Notes under the pieces: model-generated | What the model was told of the DNA's origin: nothing | Databases searched by the model: none | What the model saw: only the letters and a program-made list of their open reading frames with translations | NCBI GenBank assembly: GCA_023935145.1 | Contig: CM043698.1 | Coordinates: forward strand, 147,119,625 to 147,183,624 | Source of the DNA: Bretschneidera sinensis | Lineage: Eukaryota > Streptophyta > Magnoliopsida > Brassicales > Akaniaceae | Reading direction: 5' to 3' | Length of the DNA: 64,000 nucleotides | Shown: piece by piece, positions 56,101 to 64,000 of the stretch | Numbering within the stretch: position 1 is the stretch's first letter | Layout: every line of letters starts with the position of its first letter | Program-made: the position numbers and the translations under genes

Positions 56101-56270
56101 ATTATCAAAAATGGTATATTAAAATTTCTATTGATATTAACAAAGAATATCATATTAATACTACCGCCTTAATAGATTGTGGTGCAGACCATAATTGTAT
56201 TAAAGAAGGTCTTATTCCTACAAAGTATTATGAAAAAACTACAGAAAGGCCAAATACAGCTAGTGGTTCA
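56097..56270 (+). pseudogene. EPRV-3 protease N-terminus, truncated
   Basis: Begins MNYQKWYIKISID and reaches the active-site region LIDCGADHN (the usual D-S-G-A reads D-C-G-A). Breaks off at the host junction TTCA|ATCTAAACCC. Confidence 0.75.
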
Positions 56271-56435
56271 ATCTAAACCCGTCTTGTTGTCTTCTCTGCA
56301 ATATTTTTTACTTCTATTTTCTTGTTAACTATTTTTGGTAAAAACAGCTAGTTATTCCTTTCAAATTAATAGTAATAATTAAAAGAAAGATTGAGGAGTG
56401 AGTCTCTCTCAATCTACAAACCATAAATTAGAAAA
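56271..56435 (+). repeat. Unit C promoter, second copy, first part
   Basis: A second copy of the Ole e 1-like promoter after EPRV-3. It is split by copia-3 and resumes at 62076. Confidence 0.85.
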
Positions 56436-57444
56436 TGTTGGTTTTTTGTCTAAGGTTTAAACATGGTTCAAACATGGTCAAGGTTTGAACAGGTCCAAAC
56501 ATGGTTCAAGGATGGTTAAAATCCAAACCAAAGGTGGAGTATGAAAGTTCAGCAAGTTAAAGGGTTGCACACAAGTGTGTGCTTAAGTTTTGAGCGTGGG
56601 AAGGTCAGGCACACTGCTGTGCAAGTTTCAGCACACAAGCAGGAGGTGTGCGCACAGCATCAGGAGGCGTGCGCACAGCATCAGGAGGCTGCAGCATCAG
56701 GTCACGCCGCAGCACACAGCACCATCGCCGCAGCACACAGCAAGCCATGCTTCCAGCCCTGCCCCAGGGCCACAGCACACAGCATCAGCGCCGCAGCACA
56801 CAGCACATGGCTGCACACATGATCCAGCATGCATAAGACCTCTCCAATCATGTGTGCACCACACCAAAATGCACAGCATCACTTGGAGAGTGATGTAGGG
56901 CTGAGATTAAAGGAAGAACATGATCAAAGGGTCAAGAATGATTCACAAGATTGTCCAAGAATTAAGAGGCTATAAAAAGGGTTTCCTAGCCTCATTTCAA
57001 GTGGTGGAAGTGTAAGAGAACCACACAGGTTGTGACATTGTGAGATCATTGTAAACACAAGAGAGAATTGTGTGAGAGACATAAACACAAGAGGGACTCT
57101 TGTAGTGAGGCTGGTTGTAAAGAAGAGAGGTTAGTAGAGAATTGATAGAAAGCATTGTAATAGGTCTATCACTTTCTCGTTCTCTTCTTGGTTCTTCAAG
57201 AACTTGGATTCTTGAAGGGGATTGCTGTAACTTTGTAAGAACCATTGAGATAGTGCAGAGAGTTCGGAGGAACTCACGGGGATGTAGGCACATTGCCGAA
57301 CCTCGACAACAAATTACTTGTCTTCTTTCTTTCTTTGATTTTCTGTTCTTGTGTTCGATTGCTGAAATTCTTTCTACAAGTCATTCAAGACTTGGGTGTT
57401 TGGAAGATCACCACCTGGGCATCTTGCTAAGGTGATTTCCAACA
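56436..57444 (+). repeat. Copia-3 5' LTR
   Basis: TGTTGG...CCAACA. A ~20-bp GC-rich unit (GTGCGCACAGCATCAGGAG) is tandemly duplicated at 56647-56690; the 3' LTR has one copy. Confidence 0.93.
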
Positions 57445-57445
57445 G

Positions 57446-57478
57446 TGGTATCAGGGCTTTGGACAGTGGTATCAGGGC
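57446..57478 (+). other. Copia-3 duplicated primer-binding site
   Basis: TGGTATCAGGGC occurs at 57446-57457 and again at 57467-57478, a 21-bp tandem duplication of the region after the LTR. Both have one mismatch to the tRNA-iMet complement. Confidence 0.82.
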
Positions 57479-57706
57479 ACAGCAGCTGGTTATCGGAATA
57501 AGAAGTAGAAGGTACGGAGCCAAGACTCCAAGAATCAAAGATCAAACTTCTTGGGTGAATCAAGAACGGTGTAAAGATCAAGATCCGGTCGTGTTCTTGA
57601 AGGTTGATTCAAGAACGGTGTTAAAGATCCATCTTCGATCTGTGTTCTTGAGGTTGAAGAAAGCAGTTGTGGTTAGTTCACAAATCTGGGATCTTGTCCA
57701 CAAAAG

Positions 57707-58324
57707 ATGGCTTCAAATTTCTGTGTGGAGAAGTTTGATGGAAAGGGGGACTTTGCCCTATGGAAGCGGAATATCAAGGAGGTTCTTGTATAGAAAAAAG
57801 TGGACTTGGCACTTGGAGAAGATGATGCTTTTCCAGCAAGTACCACGGAGGACCAGTGGACCGAGATGAAGAAGATGGCCTACAGCACCATTTTCTTGCA
57901 CATGTCGGATAATGTCACAAGAGAGTGCGGAGACGCGGAGGATCCGACTGTCATATGAAAGAAACTAGATGAGTTGTTTCTTACCAAGACTCTCCCGGAT
58001 AAGAGGTATCTTCGGAAACGAATCTTTGCTTTTAAATTTGATCATAAGAAAGAGTTGCAAGATAATCTTGATGCCAAGAAAAGGAGTGCATCAAGTGGTA
58101 AAGGGTTGTTCTTTAAAAGAAGGCCAGCAACTTCGTATGGCAGCAACCATGGCTACTACCAAGACAGAGGTAGAGGAGAGAGCCATGGGAGAGTGCACAA
58201 CAGCATGTATGGCTACTACTTGGACAGAGGTAGAGGAGAGAGCCATAGGAGAGTGCAGAACAGCATGCATGGCTACTACTAGGATAGAGGTAGAGGAGAA
58301 AGCCATTGGAGAATGCATTCCTAA
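57707..58324 (+). pseudogene. Copia-3 gag, several stops
   Basis: ATG 57707 (MASNFCVEKFDGKGDFALW). Stops at TAG 57788-57790, TGA ~57956 (Trp in relatives), TAG 58280-58282 and TAA 58322-58324. It has the same ~65-codon central deletion as copia-2 (~58068) and three RG-rich repeats. The zinc knuckle lies beyond the last stop, in the frame of the following ORF. Confidence 0.85.
58141..58320 (+). repeat. Three 60-bp repeats in copia-3 gag
   Basis: Period exactly 60 bp (units at 58141, 58201 and 58261) encoding GYYxDRGRGESHxR-type blocks. Confidence 0.93.
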
Positions 58325-60586
58325 CCAAGATTTGGAGGGAAGTGTTGCTACTACTGCCATAAGGAGGGTCATGTCAAGAAAGATTGCAAGAAGATGACAA
58401 GGGATAGAGGAGGAAGCCATACCAAGAATGGAGAGTCTTCGGTTGCCAAGAAAGAACAACAAGGTGATGATGTTCTTGTTGTGTGCTCGGATGTGAGCAG
58501 GAGGCAAGGCAGCGGAAAGTGGATTCTTGATTCCAGGTGCACTCATCATATGAGCCCTCACAAAGAATGGTTCAAGAATTTCAAGAAGATCAATGATGAA
58601 AGGGTCTTCTTGGGGAATGATAATTCTTGCCAAGTGAGAGGGATTGGAGACATCCAATTGAGGATGTTTGATGGAGTCAAAAGGCTGCTGGAAAATGTGA
58701 GGTATGTTCCAGATTTGAAGAGGAACTTGATCTCATTGGGGCAGCTGGATTCCATGGGCTATACATGCAAGATAGAGGGAGGAAAGATGAAGGTAGCCAA
58801 GGGATCTTTGGTAGTAATCAAGGCAGCAAGAAACGATGGACTCTATGAGGTGATCGAAGACATGGAAATCAAGGATCAAGCAGCAAGCTTGATGGCTGAG
58901 ATGGATGAGGCAGCCCTTCAGCACACTCGCTTGGGACACATGAGGGAAAAGGGCCTACAAGTGCTTAGCAAGGAAGGTCTACTTGGTGGTGACAAAGTAG
59001 AAAAAATGGATTCCTGTAAGAGCTGTGTTCTTGGGCAGCAACACTGGGTCAGCTTCAACACCAGAGTGCACAAGGCTAAGGGCATTCTTGACTACATTCA
59101 TGCAGACCTTTGGGGACCAGCAAGGACACCAACACAGGGAGGTAACATTTACTTTCTGTCTTTAATTGATGATTATTCAAGAAAAGTGTGGGTTTATTTG
59201 GTGAAAAATAAATTAGATGCCTTAAATAAGTTAGTGGTGTGGAAAGAGCTGGTTGAGACTCAAATGGGTAGAGTAGTTAAGGGGATAAGAACCGATAATG
59301 GCTTAGAAATTTTTAACCAAGAACTTGATCAATTCTGTAGGTTAAATGGCATTCTAAGACATAGGACGGTTGTGGAAACTCCTCAGCAAAGCGAAGTTGC
59401 TGAGTTGATGAATAAGACCCTTATGGAAAAGGTTAGGTGCATTTTAAATAAATCCGGATTACCCAAATGTTTTTGGGGGGAAACGGTGTCTACAGCTGCA
59501 TATTTGATTAATAGATCACTCTCTAGGATTGTAAACCATAAGACTCCCGAAGAGTTGTGGAGTGGAAAACCCCCTGAGTTGGATAACCTTAGGACTTTTG
59601 GGTGTGCTGCGTATGCGCTCCAAAAGGAGGATAAGCTTAGCCCAGGATCTAGAAAATATGTGTTTCTAGGATATAGGGAAAGGGCTAAGGGGTACAGGTT
59701 GTGGTCCTTAGAAAAAGAAGGATTTAAACTCATAATAAGTAGGGATGTTGTCTTTAATGAATTATTATTTCCCTACTTGGAGAAAACTAACCCTGCAGGG
59801 GCTAGTGAGCAAACTAATTCAGAAATTGTTGAGCATAGCATCAAGGGAGATTCTGTTCAGGTAGAGCAAAGGAGGCAAGAGGGTTCAGACCAGGTAAAGC
59901 CCTTGGATGATTGCCAAGCTCAAGAAACTCAAGAAGAGGCTGAACAAGAAAAGGATGCTGCAGTAAGTCAGAAGGACTTTCAGCTCATAAGAGACTGGGA
60001 AAGAAGGCTGGTTGGACCACCTTCAAGATGTGGGTTTGCGGATGCTGCGGATGCAGCAGCTCCTTGGACAGAAGGAGAGATGAGTGAACAAGAAACTTAC
60101 ACGGTGGCCATGGAGTGTAAGGATTCGTCAAAGTGGCAGCTAGCTATGGAGGAAGAAATTGATTTTTTGAGGAAGAACAACTTCTGGGAATTGGTGAAAA
60201 TTCCAGGAAATCAGAAAGTTGTGGAATGTAAGTGCACTTACAAGATCAAAGAAGGGTGCCCTCCAAGAGATGAAGTCCGGAACAAGGCTAGGCTGGTGGC
60301 GAATGGGTTCACAAGAAGAGGAGACATAGGTTTCACAGAAACTTGCTCACCTAGACACAAGGTGGAGAAGATGGTGAGTATCCTCACCTATGTCATTGAT
60401 GGGCTGTTAGTTTGGAACAGCAAGATGAGGATGGAAAGGTTTACATCTCAACTCAGTGAGGAGTTTGAGAGGAAGGATCTCAGCCTTGCACAAAAGATCC
60501 TTCGGATGAGGAGAATCATCCGGGAAAGGAAGAGAAACAGGTCAAGTGTTTCTTGGGCAATGGATGTTTTCAGCAAATGTGAGTAA
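58325..60586 (+). CDS. Copia-3 long ORF: zinc knuckle, protease, integrase, RT remnant
   Basis: Open for about 750 codons (first ATG 58394). Order: CCHC knuckle (CYYCHKEGHVKKDC, before that ATG), protease with the active site read as LDSRC (58529-58537; Gly replaced by Arg, so probably dead), pre-integrase and zinc region (CKSCVLGQQHW), and integrase core with HADLWGP, RTDNGLEIF and EVAELMNKTL. RT starts (CTYKIKEGCPPRDEVRNKARLV) and then crosses the family RT deletion in frame (~60350). The gag-pol amber of copia-1 and -2 is CAA here. The integrase part is the best preserved in the window. Confidence 0.85.
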   Translation, partial: PRFGGKCCYYCHKEGHVKKDCKKMTRDRGGSHTKNGESSVAKKEQQGDDVLVVCSDVSRRQGSGKWILDSRCTHHMSPHKEWFKNFKKINDERVFLGNDNSCQVRGIGDIQLRMFDGVKRLLENVRYVPDLKRNLISLGQLDSMGYTCKIEGGKMKVAKGSLVVIKAARNDGLYEVIEDMEIKDQAASLMAEMDEAALQHTRLGHMREKGLQVLSKEGLLGGDKVEKMDSCKSCVLGQQHWVSFNTRVHKAKGILDYIHADLWGPARTPTQGGNIYFLSLIDDYSRKVWVYLVKNKLDALNKLVVWKELVETQMGRVVKGIRTDNGLEIFNQELDQFCRLNGILRHRTVVETPQQSEVAELMNKTLMEKVRCILNKSGLPKCFWGETVSTAAYLINRSLSRIVNHKTPEELWSGKPPELDNLRTFGCAAYALQKEDKLSPGSRKYVFLGYRERAKGYRLWSLEKEGFKLIISRDVVFNELLFPYLEKTNPAGASEQTNSEIVEHSIKGDSVQVEQRRQEGSDQVKPLDDCQAQETQEEAEQEKDAAVSQKDFQLIRDWERRLVGPPSRCGFADAADAAAPWTEGEMSEQETYTVAMECKDSSKWQLAMEEEIDFLRKNNFWELVKIPGNQKVVECKCTYKIKEGCPPRDEVRNKARLVANGFTRRGDIGFTETCSPRHKVEKMVSILTYVIDGLLVWNSKMRMERFTSQLSEEFERKDLSLAQKILRMRRIIRERKRNRSSVSWAMDVFSKCE

Positions 60587-61001
60587 TCCCGAAAAAGAGC
60601 ATTGTTTTGGGATGAAGTGGTTGCTGAGGTACATGGAGGCTCAGTGGCAGCCAGTGGTAGCACTCATAACAACCAGGGCAAAATGCATAGCGGCTACGGA
60701 AGCCATAAAGGAGGCTATGGGGTGCAAAGGATTGTTGGACGAGTGGGAGGTCCTAAAAGAGCAGGTGGTGGTATCTTTGGAGAGCCAAAGTTCGGGGCAC
60801 TTGTGGAAGTATCCGGTGTTCCATGAGGGGATGGAGCATATGGATGTTCGGTATCATTACATTCTGGAAAATGGTACAGAAGGAAGCATTCATGTTGATA
60901 AGAAGAACACGAAGAAAAGTTCTGTAGATTTAGGCACCAAGTTTCTACCTCTAAGTAAGTTCAATCATTGCCTTGAATTACTTAGGATTGGAGTTGGTTG
61001 A
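60587..61001 (+). pseudogene. Copia-3 RNase H remnant
   Basis: A one-base shift near 60585 moves to the frame that ends at 61001. The C-terminal RNase H part remains (QPVVALITTRAKCIAATEA, HMDVRYHYI, DLGTKFLPLS); the TTDAEY motif reads TTRAKC. Confidence 0.82.
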
Positions 61002-61082
61002 TTGATGACTCAAGATGAGTTTGGATCCCGAAGGTCTCTGCACAAATGGTTCGGGTTTAAACGCTTAGACAAAGGTAGAGAT

Positions 61083-62075
61083 TGTTGGTTTTTTGTCTAA
61101 GGTTTAAACATGGTTCAAACATGGTCAAGGTTTGAACAGGTCCAAACATGGTTCAAGGATGGTTAACATCCAAACCAAAGGTAAAGTATGAAATTTCAGC
61201 AAGTTAAAAGGTTGCACACAAGTGTGTGCTTAAGTTTTGAGAGTGGGAAGGTCAGGCACACTGCTGTGCAAGTTTCAGAACACAAGCAGGAAGTGTGCGC
61301 ACAGCATCAGGAGGCTGCAGCATCAGGTCACGCCGCAGCACACAGCACCAGCGCCGCAGCACACAGCAAGCCATGCTTCTAGCCCTGCCCCAGTGCCACA
61401 GCACACAGCATCAGCACCGCACCACACAGCACATGGCTGCACACATGATCCAGCATGCATAAGACCTCTCCAATCATGTGTGCACCACACCAAAACGCAC
61501 AGCATCACTTGGAGAGTGATGTAGGGCTGAGATTAAAGGAAGAACATGATCAAAGGGTCAAGAATGATTCACAAGATTGTCCAAGAATTAAGAGGCTATA
61601 AAAAGGGTTTCCTAGCCTCATTTCAAGTGGTGGAAAAGGTGTGTGAGAGAACCACACAGGTTGTGACATTGTGAGATCATTGTAAACACAAGAGAGAATT
61701 GTGTGAGAGACATAAACACAAGAGGGACTCTTGTAGTGAGGCTGGTTGTAAAGAAGAGAGGTTAGTAGAGAATTGATAGAAAGCATTGTAATAGGTCTAT
61801 CACTTTCTCGTTCTCTTCTTGGTTCTTCAAGAACTTGGATTCTTGAAGAGGATTGCTGTAACTTTGTAAGAACCATTGAGATAGTGCAGAGAGTTCAGAG
61901 GAACTCACGGGGACATAGGCACATTGCCGAACATCGACAACAAATTACTTGTCTACTTTCTTTCTTTGATTTTTTGTTCTTGTGTTCGATTGCTGAAATT
62001 CTTTCTACAAGTCATTCAAGACTTGGGTGTTTGGAAGATCACCACCTGGAAATCTTGCTAAGGTAATTTCCAACA
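61083..62075 (+). repeat. Copia-3 3' LTR
   Basis: Starts TGTTGG after AAAGGTAGAGAT; TATA region CTATAAAAAGG near 61597; ends CCAACA before GAAAA. Confidence 0.93.
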
Positions 62076-62197
62076 GAAAATTTTAATAGCTACCACATAT
62101 TTAAAACTACTAACTTCATATTTTCCTCTTTCTCCCTTTATAAATAACTTTTTTAGGGCATGCAACATTCTTCAACCCAAAGAGAATATTAATAAAG

Positions 62198-62369
62198 ATG
62201 GCAAAGTTTTTGTCGGCAGCCGCCCTCATTGCTGTTATTCTGGCCTTCTCATCCTCCGTTACCATCGCCTATAATGGGGATGAAACCGATTTCGAGTTTC
62301 TTACGGGAAAGGTTTACTGCGATCCATGCCGTGTCAAGTTTGAGACCAAATTAAACAAATACATTGATG
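62198..62369 (+). pseudogene. Ole e 1-like gene relic, unit C (exon 1 only)
   Basis: Intact exon 1 of the same length as unit A (172 nt) with signal peptide, TGKVYCDPCR and the GATG|GTAATT donor. The intron stops after about 60 bp (near 62430) and joins sequence equivalent to ~29905 of unit A, so ~2.2 kb including exon 2 is deleted. TATA box near 62139-62146. Nearly identical to unit A at the protein level. Confidence 0.9.
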
Positions 62370-62429
62370 GTAATTTACTTATAAATTGAAAACGAAAAAA
62401 CTTGATTTTGAAAAAACTTATAATTTACT

Positions 62430-62661
62430 CACATGAGATATCAATGGATAATTAAAAAAGAGAGATGATTAATTAATTACCTATCGTTTAGGACCTAAAG
62501 TTAGTTTTGGAAGATATTTTATTTCTTCGAAAGAAAAAGCTTGGGAGAAACTATTGAATACGACACGATGTGTATGTATATCTTGTTTAGGCTTGTAGAA
62601 CATATCAACACTTGCATACACGTATCATTAAAATGATACACAACATTTATGATAAGATAGT
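62430..62661 (+). other. Unit C spacer up to the small LTR element
   Basis: Follows unit A 29905-30133; no gene. Confidence 0.65.
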
Positions 62662-63773
62662 GTTAGGATTTTGACTCAATTCCCCACGAGAAAGACTTCT
62701 AATTGTTTTGGGAAAAATGATTTCCTATTTTATAGTTGTTTGTTCTAATATAAGTGGTAGTAATTTCTATTGGATATTGTTTGTCCTAGTAGTAGTTGAA
62801 GTTGTTTTCTTTGTTGTTGTTCTTTTCCTATAAGTATTAGGAAAATCTCATCTATATAAAGGGGTCCCAAAGAAGGTTTGAGACACACTCATAATTATCC
62901 TATACATGGTAAACTAGAGGGGTTTACTACTAGAGCTAGGATGAGAGCTTTGGGTGTATTGGGGTTTTAGTGTGTCAAGTAGAGAGGGTAGAGCTAGGTT
63001 GAGAACTTTTGTTGTATTGTAACTTTAATTGGGGTGAGAGTTTGACAACTTTGTTCTTCCTAAAGTTGTATTTGAAGATTAATAAAGCAGTTGATTTGTT
63101 GGTGGATGTAGGTAAGGAGGTTACCGAACCACATTAATTATGGGTGTTCTTGCTCTTTATTTTATTTGCCTAAAAAATGAGTACGTGGATTTTAGAGGAA
63201 AAATCCCAACAAGTGGTATTAGAGATGTGGTTCTGTTGGCAAAAATACAAAAAAAAAAGGCATGATTAATATTGAGCTATTTGATGAATTGAATATGGAA
63301 TAAGGTATGATGAACATTAGCTTTTTCAATTCCATTATCACTAATTTGTTGAATAGTATGTTAACAGAGATGAAGTACTTGCCATCGGAAGAAGATGACA
63401 TAGTCACGATGTTAATGGTTGGCAAGGAAGTTTGGATGGATAGGGAGGCTCCTACGGTACCTCTAGAGAGAGATAAGTTAAAGAGGCCAAGTGTGCTCGA
63501 GGTTGAAGAAATGTTCATGATTGTATCAAAAGAAGAGCCAGACAAAGTGAGCAACTGGAGTGTTTCAAGAAAGGTGAACGAAATATCAAGATCGAAGTCT
63601 CTAGATTTTCAAATGAGGAGTGCATCTACAACGAGGAAAAGGAACACACACAATTGCAAAGCAAGGCCACAATGAAGGACTTGGTGGAGTTGAGTAGAAT
63701 GAAGTAGAGTGATAATGAAAATGCTAATGAGGATGATGAGATACAAGTTCTTGATGCTTCAAAGGTGCTGATC
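62662..63773 (+). mobile_element. Small LTR element, unit C copy, truncated
   Basis: 5' LTR 62662-63211 at the same site as in unit A, primer-binding region GTGGTATTAGAGATG, then internal sequence to about 63773, where viral DNA replaces the rest and the 3' LTR. The internal frame is open over 63307-63675 where the unit A copy has a stop. Confidence 0.87.
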
Positions 63774-64000
63774 ATAACATATCAGATCGGGTTGGAGAAA
63801 ATTCTCCATTATTCTTTTTGGACTATTCTTCTATTTGAGATTGATCTATAGCGGATTTGAAGGAGTTGGTCTCATAGAATCCTCTAGGTATAACAAGGTC
63901 AAAATTGATTCCTAGTAAACTTTGTTTGGAGTTTCTGGATGACAAATCATAACTATATCGAGGTGGAATAATTTGAGGGTCATAATAGAGTGGAGTTCTA
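63774..64000 (-). pseudogene. EPRV-4: caulimovirid MP-linker fragment, minus strand
   Basis: Matches EPRV-1 from about 6447 to 6690 (linker between MP and CP) on the same strand and continues beyond the window. It lacks a ~20-bp stretch that EPRV-1 has near 6510, so it is a different copy. Junction with the small LTR element is near 63773. Confidence 0.85.

Larger units (their letters stand above)
52762..56270 (+). mobile_element. EPRV-3: caulimovirid fragment inserted in the unit C gene
   Basis: It begins with ~24 bp that reads as inverted viral MP sequence (compare 7385-7410), then runs plus-strand from MP (52786) through CP to the start of the protease (56270). No leader, RT, RNase H or ORF2. 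It is flanked by two copies of the host promoter segment, so the insertion was accompanied by a ~290-bp host duplication. It differs from EPRV-2 by many substitutions and small indels and is a separate copy. Confidence 0.88.
56436..62075 (+). mobile_element. Copia-3: non-autonomous Ty1/copia element in the unit C promoter
   Basis: LTRs 1,009 and 993 bp with a perfect 5-bp duplication GAAAA (56431-56435 and 62076-62080). Same family as copia-1 and -2, with the same four internal deletions as copia-2 (junctions about 58068, 60350, 60555 and 60640). The LTRs differ in the copy number of a short GC-rich repeat near 56650 and in a small indel near 57010. It separates the distal from the proximal promoter of the unit C gene. 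Confidence 0.94.

Noticed and set aside
58091..58657. Long minus-strand ORF opposite copia-3 gag (also 21285-21614)
   Set aside because: Antisense shadow of the 60-bp RG-rich repeats.

Overview
The window is plant nuclear DNA, almost certainly from a flowering plant and probably a eudicot. It contains a spliced Ole e 1-type pollen protein gene, spliced exons of a UBC13-type ubiquitin-conjugating enzyme, Ty1/copia and Ty3/gypsy LTR retrotransposons, and old integrated copies of a plant pararetrovirus (Caulimoviridae, closest in layout to the endogenous florendoviruses). There are no operons, no bacterial features and no CRISPR array. Almost every retroelement reading frame is broken, so most coding entries are pseudogenes.

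Left part (1-27140): a stack of nested insertions in integrated viral DNA. Copia-1 (1-5675, 5' end outside the window) sits in a minus-strand viral fragment (5676-7854). That fragment runs from near the coat-protein domain back through the movement protein and leader to a tRNA-iMet primer-binding site. Exactly there it meets, head to head, a plus-strand viral copy (7851-27140). The plus copy reads partial ORF2, promoter, movement protein, coat protein, protease, reverse transcriptase, RNase H, ORF2 and promoter again, so it is slightly longer than one genome. It is interrupted by an internally deleted Athila-type gypsy element (10633-16421, TSD ATCCT) and by copia-2 (19679-25204), which split the virus in its MP/CP linker and in its RT just upstream of the YIDD motif. 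With both insertions removed the viral repeat period is about 7.4 kb, or about 7.6 kb allowing for a deleted leader.

Middle and right part (27221-64000): three related host segments (units A, B and C), each starting with the promoter of the Ole e 1-like gene. Unit A (27221-38816) has the only intact gene (27509-28264). It also carries a small LTR element (30134-31973), a UBC13 gene fragment cut off in exon 4 (33718-35933), a copia fragment and AT-rich spacer. Unit B (38817-52465) carries a Del/Tekay-type gypsy element in the promoter (38907-46045, TSD TGTTC), an exon-1-only gene relic, a MITE (47420-47598) and other indels. Unit C (52466-63773) has a viral insertion at the gene's start codon (52762-56270), a second copy of the promoter after it, copia-3 (56436-62075, TSD GAAAA), an exon-1-only relic and the same small LTR element at the same site. 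A further minus-strand viral fragment begins near 63774 and leaves the window.

Comparing units A, B and C gives pre-insertion (empty) sites for several elements and a relative order of events. Copia-2 and copia-3 share the same internal deletions in gag, RT and RNase H, so they look like one non-autonomous lineage. The most interesting material is the viral locus: an inversion junction at the primer-binding site, two promoter/ORF2 copies, an uncharacterised ORF2 joined to ORF1 by an ATGA overlap, and homopolymer frameshift sites at domain borders.
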